Source: Tieghemiomyces parasiticus (taxonomy: Eukaryota; Kickxellomycota; Dimargaritomycetes; Dimargaritales; Dimargaritaceae). Taken from it: a stretch of DNA of 12,513 nucleotides. Below are positions 1 through 9,318 of the stretch, in pieces. Positions within the stretch are counted from its first letter, which is position 1, and each line of letters begins with the position of its first letter. The notes under the pieces were generated by a model. The model saw only the letters and a list, made by a program, of their open reading frames with translations, was not told the DNA's origin and did not search any database. The position numbers and the translations under genes were made by a program. The stretch covers positions 1 through 12,513 of the forward strand of contig JANBPT010001201.1 of assembly GCA_027575765.1 (NCBI GenBank), read 5' to 3'.

Positions 1-3000
1 TGAAAGGTTTGCTCGTCGGCCGCTTATTGGCTTGGTGTGGGTTCGCACTGTGTGCTGGATGCCTACAATGAGGGGAGTGCGGAGTTGGAAATTCAAAAAC
101 AAAACACCGGATTGACAGCGCCAGGCTGAACATGTAAAAAAAATAACAGGTTGCAAGTAAGGTGGGTAGCTAGGTCGTCTAAAAGAATATCGTTTTGGTT
201 TGGCAGATAGTGATATATCAAGTACGAAAAGGAAACGTTTGGGGCATGTGGCTACCGGGGCAGTTGGCAAATGAGGTAGGGACCTAAAAGGCAGTCGAAT
301 CGCAAGTGGGGTCGGAGAATACGGCAAGTGAGACTAAAGAACCAAAAGAGACGCAATGGCCGCAAGAGAAAGTCAAGGAATACGGGGCCTGTGGAAACGG
401 CTGGGGGGACGAGGGCGAGGGGCGAAAGGCTGGCAGGTCTAGCAATACCTATTGGAATAAGAGCACCCCTCAACCAGCGTCCAAGCTAAATAAGGACTGA
501 TGGGTATGTGCGATGGAGTGCGGAAGTGCAGGCCAGGTTTCCGCTGGACTGAACGGAGAGACCTGGGTTTCTGCATGTATATACACCCACATATTCGAGG
601 CTTGGGATCCTAGTTGCGCGGGGATGTGTCGAAAGGACTGGCTCGGCTTAATTTCGGAGTGCAGGACTCTTTGCATTCTGTCTTGCAGGCATAGTCTAGA
701 TGGCCAGCACCTCCAGCGCTTCAGCAGCGGCAGGGGTTGGACGACCAGGGTCGTAGGTAGGTGGTGACGGAATCCCCTACACGACTGTTTGGCGTTTAGC
801 ATGGACAGCCGCAGCCAAAGCCGCTCTGTATGAGCGTGAGCCGTATGCTTTAGTGGTCGCCTATAAAGCGTAGCAGGCTGGGTGGCTCAACGAAATCCTT
901 ACCAAAAGGGCTGTAAAGTGTGCTGAAGTAGGATATCTGGCCGATGGTATAGAGGGTAGTTTGCAATGTCGTTGCCCGTCGTCATCACAGCTGCCGCCTA
1001 AAATATTATCGTCGATTGAGCCCGAACGACATTCTGACGTCGTATCGCCCAGAATTTAAATTGGCTAATGAAGCGGGAGATTGGCCCCACAGAACCACCA
1101 CAACTGGATAACTGTTCCTAATAGTCCTCGTCCATTATCCTTTGACATCAACTGCACTACTTAGCATGACAGGTCGCGTCCCCTCCCCCCCCGTTACCGT
1201 GGCTGGCCTCCCATTCGGTTGGGTTGGAGAGGGGGAGGTAACCATAAACGATCAATGGATGCTGTTAGCTGGGGCATGGCGTAATTCTGTTGAATAGCCG
1301 CCAGCCGGTCTGTGGGGGTGGGTTAGGTTGCCATAACGTACCCAACCATCCCTTAAAAAAGGGATCACCCTGGCTGACGGCTAACAATAGGCCAAAATGA
1401 CCACGTTGCCTACGAATTGATACGGACGGCCAAGTCAGTTTGCATTGGCCTTGGCCATGCATGGTGAAGTTTAAGCCTTGGGGTGAAAAAAGGGCGCGAC
1501 CTGCCGTTGACGTAGCGGTTTCCCCACTCCTTAATGTTTACCAGGGGGCACGTCAAGGGAAACAGTCACCTGGCCGCTGTAGCTTCAATCGACCATACGC
1601 AAACGACACGGTCGGATACAAATCCTACGGAGTGCCAAGTAAGGATGCTCGGCTGCCAAGCATCGCATTGACGGCAGAGCGTAGAGTGGATTCGGCATGA
1701 CATTATCGTAGGCTGCCACTCCGTACCTGTCCCCTTGAAAGCGACCCTCGGGCACGACGTCGGTGCCGACTACCTTCGATTCCCTTAGGGCCTTCCATCA
1801 CAAAACAGGCCACCCTCTCCCTGCTGCACAATCTATCCGATTTACCATATCATTGCTGTCGCTCGCCTGACCAGCTCGGCCTGGCCATGACAGCGTTGTA
1901 TCACCCGCCATGGGCGCGCGAAAAAGTCGGACGGAGAGTGGTGACGAAGTAGGCGGCGTGAGCCCCGTGGTTGTACCTGGTGCCCCCCCCCGTTGAGCTA
2001 GAACTGCGGGGTCGAATCGCCCCACTTTTTTTTCCAACTTCTCAACTTCACCCTTTGCCTGGCATACTCTTCCAAGAACCGACTTTCCTACTCGTCTTAT
2101 ATCTTCTATGGTCGGCCACTTTAATCTTCTCAATGTCTATTTTAAATTGAGAGTACTCCGCTAAGCTCGATTTTCCTCTACAACCTAGCGTGCCCCGCGT
2201 CTGCGGCACCTTTGTAGCCAGTCGATCTAAAGAGAAACTTCGAATACAAGTGGGCCCACTCTGGTGTGGCCAGGGTGTGACCCCACCGCGTGCCCTCCAC
2301 TGCGTTCGCTTTTGAGACCTTTAAGTTTCAGTTGTGTTCTTCTTGGTACCTCTTGGTTCGGCCCTTATCGCCAACTAGTGATGCCTCCCAAAAGACCCTT
2401 GCTGTCGGTTGGTGTTGGGTGTGCTGGGAGTCATGAGCGTGGTAGGGGTAGGAGGTCCTAGCGCGCCCAAACCCGCTATCAGTTATGCAAGGGGTCGATG
2501 GTGGGGATGGTCTTGAATGGTATCTGACGGCACTGAGAAGCGCGAAGAAGGGTCGGGCGGACATTTCCATCACGGATTTCTGTAGGGGGGGGGGTTCCTA
2601 GGCAGCACAGCCATCTTGCGGACAATTCAGCTCACGGTGGTCGATTAAATTATGCCGGCCAAGCCAGTAGCCAGACGCAGCCGTTCAATCAGGAAAGACT
2701 GACATATCAGCGGCCAACAAACTGGGAAACACGATCCGTGCCAGTCGTGTGATACGCGGCAGGAGCACATGTGGATCTGAAGGGGGATCCCTCGATGACT
2801 TACTGCACCTGTCTACCGCACGACTATTCCGAGTCTGGTTACGTCCCCTCGCTTAATTAAAAAAGTCGCACACTTGCAGCCTAGGTGAGAGCGTTGCTAC
2901 CCCATCCGCCCCCCCTTTTTTTTAAAAAAAACAAAAAAACATGCCAATCAATGCTGGAAGGCTTATGGAGGTGCTGGTGGAAAGGCCGGAGAGGTTGACC

Positions 3001-3060
3001 CAAGCCCCACAGGGCGCGTCACCGGGGTACAACTTCGCCTTTTCGCTTGGCGGCTTGGTC
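1..3060. other. Gene-free intergenic stretch
   Basis: No gene can be supported here. Every frame on both strands is broken within about 110 codons, none of the short open frames resembles a family I recognise, and I could not chain them with splice signals. The first ~500 bases are purine-rich on the + strand (so pyrimidine-rich on the minus strand). That is how the leaders of the other genes in this window look, so this may be the upstream region of a minus-strand gene starting left of base 1 (inference). Also visible are C runs at 1185-1192 and 1983-1991, a G run at 2585-2594, a short inverted repeat near 1351-1364 (CCCTTAAAAAAGGG) and an eight-T/eight-A palindrome near 2917-2932. No terminal repeats, transposase or reverse-transcriptase motif was seen. 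Confidence 0.6.
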
Positions 3061-3667
3061 CCCTTGATTGTCATGCCTTGTCCCCCCACTTTCCCCGCCC
3101 CCCCCCCTCTACATGTTCATAGCCGTTACTCAGCCTCGTTTCTCCATCTGTGATTTGGCCCAGTCGGGGTATATATTAACTCCCAGCGCCCTCCTCCCCC
3201 GCCCTCATCCCCAAACCATTCCACCGCAGCTACTTCTCTACGCCTTCTAGTCCACGCCCGCTGGTCTCATTTGCAAGCGACTATAATTTTGCACCACCCG
3301 GGCCACCCCCAGCCTGCTGTGCCCGCCCCTGTTCCTGCGTCTTTACGTCGCCGGCCATTCAGTAACTTGGCCCCCTGGCGCTTCTAGAAAGCAACGCCCC
3401 TCGCTAGCCCCTTTGACCTTTTGCTCCGTCTTTCACCCAACGTGTGCAGCCGTGATCGGCCATGAATCAGCCCATTCACCCTTGACTTCCCTTTCCTCCT
3501 GGGCGCTATTGATTGTAATTCAATACACCCTGCCGCTAGGACCGACCAGCAGTATAACCAAATCATATCGTTTTATATCTTTCCTGCCGAGTTCCTCCCC
3601 TTATTTTTTATTTGCCTTACCCTAACTTTATTTCCAATCCTGCATTATTCCAAGTCTTCTAGCCACC
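3061..3667 (+). promoter_or_regulatory. Pyrimidine-rich promoter/leader of the ankyrin gene
   Basis: The + strand turns strongly C/T-rich from about 3070 up to the start codon at 3668, including a ten-C run at 3098-3107. A TATA-like stretch (TATATATTA) lies at 3170-3178, about 490 bases before the ATG, and a weaker TTATAT at 3573-3578. Just before the ATG there is a CCCTAAC sequence near 3620 followed by AG dinucleotides within ~40 bases. This could be the end of a 5' UTR intron, but I cannot place its donor. Core promoter and transcription start are not determined. Confidence 0.4.
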
Positions 3668-4150
3668 ATGACGGCCACAGCCGCCGCTCAACTTGGCCAC
3701 AGTCAGGAAACCCTCTTCGCCTTCTACGTGGCCATCCTTGGGAACGACCATGTCAGCCTCCGTGCCCTGCTGATCCACCCGGGCCAGCAACGGCTGGTGG
3801 ACAGCCCCATCATCCGTGACCGCAACGGCGGCTTCAACGCCCTCATGCTGGCCACCTCGCTTGGGCACCTTGAGTGCATTGACCACCTTATCACAGCGGG
3901 CGCTGATGTCAACTACCGCGTTGACGGCCGTACGCCCCTTCACTGGGCCATTCGCAATGTCTGCGGTCTCCTCCGCCTGCTGACCGACCCCCGCGTCATC
4001 CTTGACGCCGTGGACGACTCAGGCCATACTGCCCTGCAGCGCGCTCGTGGGGAGAAGGACCTGCGGGCCAGTGCTGAAATGATTGAGGCCGAGGCCGCCC
4101 GCCGGCAACGTCGATTGGCCCGCGCACGACCACTGCGCCTCATTGCGTAG
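3668..4150 (+). CDS. Small ankyrin-repeat protein
   Basis: A single-exon gene for a 160-residue protein. The start ATG sits in a strong eukaryotic context (AGCCACCATGA) after a pyrimidine-rich leader, and the stop is TAG. Residues ~53-83 form a good ankyrin repeat: NALMLATSLGHLECIDHLI followed by TAGADVN. Residues ~86-115 form a second (GRTPLHWAIRN...), with the TPLH tetrapeptide that caps the first helix. Residues ~116-127 (DDSGHTALQRAR) begin a third, degenerate one. Helical sequence at residues 15-45 may be a further diverged repeat. The tail (residues 136-160) is a charged helix, first Glu/Ala- then Arg-rich. There is no signal peptide, membrane segment or catalytic domain. Ankyrin repeats mediate protein binding, so a soluble scaffold or inhibitor role is likely, but the partner cannot be inferred. 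It converges on NAXE. GC-rich third positions support real coding. Confidence 0.88.
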   Translation: MTATAAAQLGHSQETLFAFYVAILGNDHVSLRALLIHPGQQRLVDSPIIRDRNGGFNALMLATSLGHLECIDHLITAGADVNYRVDGRTPLHWAIRNVCGLLRLLTDPRVILDAVDDSGHTALQRARGEKDLRASAEMIEAEAARRQRRLARARPLRLIA

Positions 4151-4615
4151 ACATATGGTCCCAGAAGAGAGGTACCTAATTTGTGTTCGGCGGCAAATCC
4201 AACCGTGGTGGTCAAGGCTAACGGTCTTGTTTGTACTATCCACCCGCCACTGAAAGGTAGGGGTGGGGGGGACTTGCCTTCAAGTGTATACTGCCCACCA
4301 TTTGCAGCCTGCCTTGCCCAATATATAGGAGAGGTTGGAATAGCGGGCGGGACTGTGGGCCATCCCGCTTTCCCAATACGCGGCTCACATTCGATGCTCT
4401 GTCCCTTGATGACAATCGGACAGTGGCCGCTGGCCTGCACCCATTTTCGAGAAGTTGTGTTGCCCATCTCTTCATTATTTGTCTATCGGTGGTCGCGTTG
4501 GCGCAAGTTCAATTTTCTACCATCTGACCTGCGCCTCTCTTTCCCGACCTACACTGGACTCTACTGTAGCCATGTGCTACCATCCTGGCCAGGCACCCCA
4601 TTGTCTCTCATTCAT

Positions 4616-4630
4616 TCTCTCTCTCTCTCT
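4616..4630. repeat. (TC)n microsatellite
   Basis: Seven perfect TC units plus one T, followed by a T run and flanked by further C/T-rich sequence. It is a simple-sequence repeat within the pyrimidine-rich intergenic tract. Confidence 0.85.
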
Positions 4631-4831
4631 TTTTCTCGCATCCACACTTTTTTTGATATCATCTACATGTCATAGCACATATCTCTTTTGTCTCGCCCCT
4701 CTATTAAGGACACCGCGTCGCGAGGGATCCCTATGCTTTCTCCGATTTAGAGCTCCCCTCGTTTCCTTACTTGTCATATCTGGTATCGTTCGTCGGGCCA
4801 CCGTGCGTGTATCAATAACATTATGTACATG

Positions 4832-4840
4832 TTTAATAAA
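4832..4840. terminator. Possible two-way poly(A) signal
   Basis: The short sequence TTTAATAAA reads AATAAA on the + strand (4835-4840) and the common variant ATTAAA on the minus strand (4837 down to 4832). On the minus strand it lies 65 bases past the NAXE stop, a sensible distance. For the ankyrin gene it would be almost 700 bases past the stop, which is long. Cleavage-site data are absent. Confidence 0.35.
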
Positions 4841-4901
4841 CCTTACCATTTGTTGCATCCATGACCACTCTCGCTTCCCAGGGTAAGTGTTTTTGGCGAT
4901 G

Positions 4902-7281
4902 TTAGGGGAGGCGGACGCACTGGTCGGTGCCAGGGTAGGCGGGAAGTTCCAGCCCGAACTTGTGTGCAAAATCGCTGGCGAGGGCGCGTGCAGGATAAAT
5001 GTAGGGTCAGGTGGTGTGGTTTGATGTTGCAGGTTTAGTCTATGAAACGATATAATTACTCAGGTCAAACGGCTTCCCCTAGGACGACGGGACACGGTCT
5101 CCCGTTCCACCTGCCTGGTGAGTTATAGGTGCCCCTAGCGGGGAATGAAAGGACTTACCTCGACACGAAGCGGCCACCGAGGTAGTGGAACTTGCCACGG
5201 AAGTGTTTGGCCGCCAGCTTGGGCGCGGTCAGGGATATCAGCATCTCAGGGCGAATGTCCGTGTGGTGCACGTCGCCTATACAGACGCCATGGTGGGTTT
5301 CGGAAAGATCAAGGTTAAAATGGACGTCCTTTGCCGAGATTAGACAGCGTAGACCACAATAGCATCAATAGGCATTCGGGCCTCTTTGGAGATGCATTGA
5401 GTAGAGGTTGCTGGTGGGAATGTGATATACGGGGCCTGTACCTCTCAAGTGAGGCGGTAGCAGCGATAGATTTACCTTGTTCGACGTCCCAGCCGGAGGG
5501 GATATCGACTGGACGGCAACCGATATTATAATAATTCATATAGGCCATTGGGGGGGGGGTCCAGCGGCGGTGACGGGCCCGGTAGTATAGTTTCCGTGAT
5601 GTAAATCAGTTCTGTTAGTACCAGTGGCCCACTATGCTGCGCTGAATCCTGGAACTAGTGATCTCAGTGACAGTTACCCGGCATGATACTAAATCCGGCC
5701 TCGGCCGCGTGCGAGTCCCGGGAGGGGGGACATCCGTATCACGAGGCCGTCTCCAGCCTCTCCTGGGGGGATCATAGGAGGACCTCCAGGCCAAATCCAG
5801 GGCATGATGTGACTTACCAGCAGCGATGGGAACTTTGGACTCGGCCAGTATCTGTCGGTGTGAAAGGGGCGTGGGGTGAAAGTTGGTATAGACTTAAATA
5901 TGAGCCAGTATAATGGCTTGTAAAGGCACAGATCTTGCGTGGGCGACAAGGCGGAGCTGGGGCTCAAATGCCGCGGTGTCTCCGCATTACCTTCATGATC
6001 TCGCCGAACGGTTCACGCACTGCGCCACTGAAGCTAAAGCCTGAGCGTAGGAGGGGGCGAGGTGGGGGGGGGTGCGCCATAGGGAAACGTTTAAATATAT
6101 AAATATTTGAAGGGGGAGGTGAGTACTGGTAGTCTAAGGCCGTGAATGTGATCGAGGCTTGCGATGCTGAATTGGGGGTTAGCAGTACCCCAGGGTACTA
6201 GAGCCGAGTAGGGAGTGGGAAAGTCAATATCACTTACCGAAGATTGCGTCCACAATCAGGCTGTAGTCGCCTGACTTGACGGCAAGAATGTCCACAAACG
6301 GAATGTGGAGGTTGTTGCACTGGGTCACCAGGTTCTACATCAAGGCCGGCACGGTACGATTGATCGTTGCAAAGAGAGAGGTTGGTGAGCCGGGCTTGCA
6401 GTTGAGGCAAACAAGCCGATGGTTGTACAAGGGGAGAGCAGTGTCCTTGTCCTGAAGGGAATTCCACTTAGCCCGGCGCCATACTCAACCCTTACCTGGA
6501 AGAGTTCCTTTTTGGAGTGTTTAGGGTAATAGATACTCGGCTTGTAGCCAAAGTGCCAGAGGTGGCGGGCAGCCACGAGACCTGCGCGCACGAAGCATTT
6601 TGGGGCCGGGTGGTATGTGGATCAAGTTGGGAGAAGGTTTAGTGCGGCCAGTTTTCTAAGAGCACCTATGTAGCCTAGCTCGGATTCAGTAGGGTATAGA
6701 CTTACCGTCACCACCATTGTTGCCCGGGCCGCAGCACACCAGGACTTGACCGTACTTGGTGAGCGGGTATTCCTTAGCAACGGACTGGGCGACGCTGAGG
6801 CCGGCTGTTATGTGCACCATTGATGAGTGGTCAGTACATTAAGTATGGTATTTCATGTATACCGGTGGTTAGACACACGTGGAGTTCAAACGGTAGGGTT
6901 GGCAACGCGTTACTATACACCCCGAGGTGACCGCACATGGTACTTTTTCGCCTTAGCTGGATGCTGGATTTTGGATTCGGTTCAGATACTGTCATCACCG
7001 CCAGGTTACACGGTATTGCTGCTTCGTCGGCCAAGGTGGGCCACTTACCGAGCTCCATGAGTTGCTCGACGACAAAGCCACCCGCGGGCGACATGAGCTC
7101 CTTGTCGACCTCCTGGGCGATCTTTTGGGTAAGGTACTGGAGGTCGGCGTCAAGGGTGCTACGTATAATTGGCATAGGTTAGTCACCGCCGTCTACCGCG
7201 GGCTGTCAGGAGGAGGTATATTACGACAGACCGAGAGCATGGGAATGAGGGGTTGGAAAGCCGGCCTACCTTGATAGTCAT
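4902..7281 (-). CDS. NAXE: NAD(P)H-hydrate epimerase (YjeF_N family)
   Basis: Metabolite-repair enzyme that interconverts the R and S forms of hydrated NAD(P)H, so that the partner dehydratase (NAXD) can restore NAD(P)H. Ten exons (high to low): 7281-7270, 7136-7049, 6804-6706, 6581-6496, 6334-6238, 6040-5991, 5851-5818, 5508-5476, 5276-5159, 4974-4902. All nine introns are GT-AG (133, 244, 124, 161, 197, 139, 309, 199 and 184 nt), and phases agree throughout. The 229-residue product is close to yeast Ynl200c in length (246 from memory). Family motifs are intact: KELM (16-19), PGNNGGDG (60-67), VDAIFGFSF (123-131) and DIPSGWDVE (157-165). By family knowledge N63, D124 and S160 match the potassium ligands, while D157 and the 128-134 loop contact substrate. 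The start MTIK is spliced onto YLTQK; no earlier in-frame ATG reaches it without splicing, so a mitochondrial presequence is not evident. The 309-nt intron holds nothing recognisable apart from a ten-G run. Confidence 0.95.
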
Positions 7282-7789
7282 GACGACGGTAGCGGCGCGG
7301 AATGAGGTGGCGGGGGTCAGTTGGGGGCTAGTAACTGCATAGACGGAAGACGTAGAGATTGGCTCGCTGGTACAGGAAAGCGCAAGTGCCACTGGGGTTT
7401 GCAGGGTGGCTCAAGGGTAGTCACGTCACCGAGCATGAGGCGGTTTCAGTAAGCCACGGCAACTGCTGTGGAGGGCTATAGGTACGGGACCCCTCCCCAC
7501 CAGGCGGCCTGGCCCGAGAAAAGTTTGTACCAGCAGTAAACATGCGGGTGGGGGGAGCATATCCGTGGCCATCGGTATGAAGGGGCGCTAGTGTTACCTG
7601 TCCGCCGGTGCAGGTGGCCCATCTGCTGCGGGAGAAAGTGAGGGTTAGGCGCATCGCTGAACCCCGAAGCCGTGTGCTCTTACCCCGCAACGTCACGCAT
7701 CTTGCCCATTAATAACTTTTCCTGACGTTCCGCCCCGTCGCGCCACCTACCAGCCCTTTCACTTACCACAAGCTCTGCCACAGCACTCC
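7282..7789. promoter_or_regulatory. Divergent NAXE-MTC1 promoter region
   Basis: 508 bases separate the two divergent start codons, so both genes must be transcribed from here. No clear TATA box is visible. On the minus strand the 7598-7709 part contains an ATG and two splice-bounded segments (listed separately), which may be a NAXE 5' leader exon or an upstream peptide. On the + strand the last ~60 bases before MTC1 are C/T-rich. Confidence 0.5.
7598..7709 (-). other. Exon-like segments upstream of NAXE
   Basis: On the minus strand an ATG at 7709 opens a 26-nt segment (7709-7684) ending at a GTAAGA donor. A 58-nt gap ends in CTTTCTCCCGCAG, and a 28-nt segment (7625-7598) then ends at GTAACA. 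Joined, they read MGKMRDVAGRWATCTGGQ, which I do not recognise. This could be a noncoding or uORF-bearing leader of NAXE, the start of an alternative NAXE N-terminus, or chance. I found no third segment that links it in frame to MTIK of NAXE. Confidence 0.3.
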
Positions 7790-9264
7790 ATGGCACCCCC
7801 CAAGCCCCGACACCGCAAGGAGGATCTCCTACAGTTCTTGGACAGTCTCGACCTCAACGATGAAGCCGAACAAGGGGGCACTGAAACCTCCCCGGTTGCA
7901 GATGACATCGCAGCGTCACCCCAAATGACTGCCGCTTCTCCCACGTCGGCACGGCCCGCCTGCCCGGTCGAGGGGGATAAAACCGCCGCCACGGCCCAGC
8001 ATGACTCCAAGTCCATGCATAAGTTCATCGACGACCTCACCGCCTCCGCCCGCAACTCGCTCGACGTGCCCTCACCGCATTCACCTACGCGCTCGAACCC
8101 TACTGCTGCTGCCGCCTCACCTGCCACCCCGCGGTCCGGTCCGACCGACGATTCTGCTCAAACGAAACCCCCGGCTGACACCCACAACTGGTCGTGGAAC
8201 AGTCTGTGGAACACCACCTCCCACCTCGTCAAGACCCAGGTCCAGGCCGCTGCTAGTCACAACGCCGTCCAGTCGACCTATAACACCATGCGCGGTGCGT
8301 TAGACCAGGCGCGGGCTGCCGAGCCCCACCGCCACCTCGACACCCACGTCCGAAACCTGGATCTGCAAGGCCGCCTGGCCAAACTCAGCCACAGCCTACG
8401 CGGGTCGGTCAACAGCGTAATGGATACCCTGGCCCCACCCATCTCCCCGCACGAGGTGTTCAATGTGTCGTACGCCATCAACCTGAACTACGTGGCAGGC
8501 GTGGAGCACATCGTGACCAGAGAGTTTGAGATTGTCATGGACCACTACCACGTTGCTGAGGCGCTGTGCAAACCCTCCGAGTCGTTCCAGCGGGCCGAGG
8601 AGCTGCACTCCAATCGCCACAACAAACTGACCATCCCCAAGGGGTTTGAGGCCGGCTTCCACCACGCCCAGGTAAGATACAAGATAATTTAGTTAGGGGG
8701 AGGCTACTCAATTTTGACACGGCCTACTCTAGCGCCCCGTCCTCTAATCCCATACCACTTATCACACGGTACCCTACCCCCCTCCAGCGTATCCTCGACA
8801 ACATGATTGAAACTGATCGGTCAGGCCTACTGCGGGCCTCCAGGCTGCGGGCGGACGAGAATACCCGCCTGGAGCCCCACCGCCAAAAGGCCCACCACTC
8901 TCCCATCCTACTGGTGCTGCAGCCGTGTGCCGCCACACCCGTTTCGGGGGTGTCCTCCATCTTTGTGTGCGGGCTCCTCTACGACCCGAACCGCAACATC
9001 ACGGTCAAGAACATTTCGCAGTCGCTGGCGCTTGACGGCTGGATTGCCCAGGCCAAGGACCCCGAAGGTCTGGAAAACGATATCGTCACAGGTGTCATCA
9101 CCATGTGCATCAAGGAACTGGCGCGCCAGTTCATGGACCAACACCAGCAGGTCTACGAAATCATCGACGCCGAAAAGGCTGCCGCCGCCCGTGCCCCGCA
9201 GGAGGAGGGCGCCGCGCCGCCAGTCGACGAACATCAGCCGCTGCCTCATGCCTCAACGAGTTAA
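7790..9264 (+). CDS. MTC1: Mtc1 family protein (maintenance of telomere capping 1)
   Basis: Two exons, 7790-8671 and 8788-9264, give 452 residues (yeast Mtc1 is 478, from memory). The 116-nt intron has a GTAAGA donor, a CTAAT branch-like site at 8744-8748 and acceptor CCCCCCTCCAG, and joins codons in phase 0 (...FHHAQ|RILDN...). Family hallmarks: the N-terminal RKEDLLQFLDSLD (9-21), a Ser/Pro/Ala/Thr-rich linker (~30-130), WSWNSLWNTTSHLVKTQ (134-150), a basic helical segment (170-205) and PPISPHEVFNVS (217-228), followed by the C-terminal half. Yeast Mtc1 was named from a cdc13 genetic interaction and is found at Golgi/COPI vesicles; its biochemistry is not established. No signal peptide or membrane segment is visible. 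The C-terminal ~40 residues are Ala/Glu-rich and probably disordered. The start is the first ATG, with an adenine-poor but acceptable context. It diverges from NAXE. Confidence 0.88.
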
Positions 9265-9312
9265 GCTGGTAGCGCTGCCACTCTGACTCGTATACTGTAT
9301 CCCCTGTCAGCC

Positions 9313-9318
9313 AATAAA
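9313..9318 (+). terminator. Poly(A) signal of MTC1
   Basis: Canonical AATAAA 48 bases after the MTC1 stop codon. Position and strand fit 3'-end formation for that gene. Confidence 0.6.

Larger units (their letters stand above)
4151..4901. other. Convergent intergenic region (ankyrin gene / NAXE)
   Basis: This holds the 3' UTRs of the ankyrin gene and of NAXE. From about 4455 to 4860 the + strand is again pyrimidine-rich, like the leaders of the + strand genes, yet no + gene obviously follows. The region contains a TATA-like ATATATAGG at ~4320-4328, a TC microsatellite and a possible poly(A) element (both listed separately). A long open frame at 4455-4886 encodes mainly Ser/Leu/Cys residues typical of translated CT-rich DNA, and I do not count it as a gene. 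Confidence 0.5.

Noticed and set aside
1950..2036. tRNA-like T-arm sequence GGGGTCGAATCGCCCC followed by a T run
   Set aside because: It lacks the TTC of a proper T loop, and no upstream A box, anticodon arm or acceptor stem could be folded.
1798..2133. Minus-strand open frame with a Lys/Glu-rich stretch (KGEVEKLEKKVGRF)
   Set aside because: It has no ATG near its start, and its charged residues come from purine-rich DNA. It matches no family I know, so it is probably composition, not a gene.
2941..3153. Open frame starting right after an A-rich tract
   Set aside because: Its 70 codons show no family resemblance, and it ends in Pro-rich translation of poly-C DNA. The A-rich context is probably coincidental.
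8908..9249. Minus-strand 113-codon open frame within MTC1 exon 2
   Set aside because: It is a mirror frame of GC-rich coding sequence; the + strand frame carries the Mtc1 protein.
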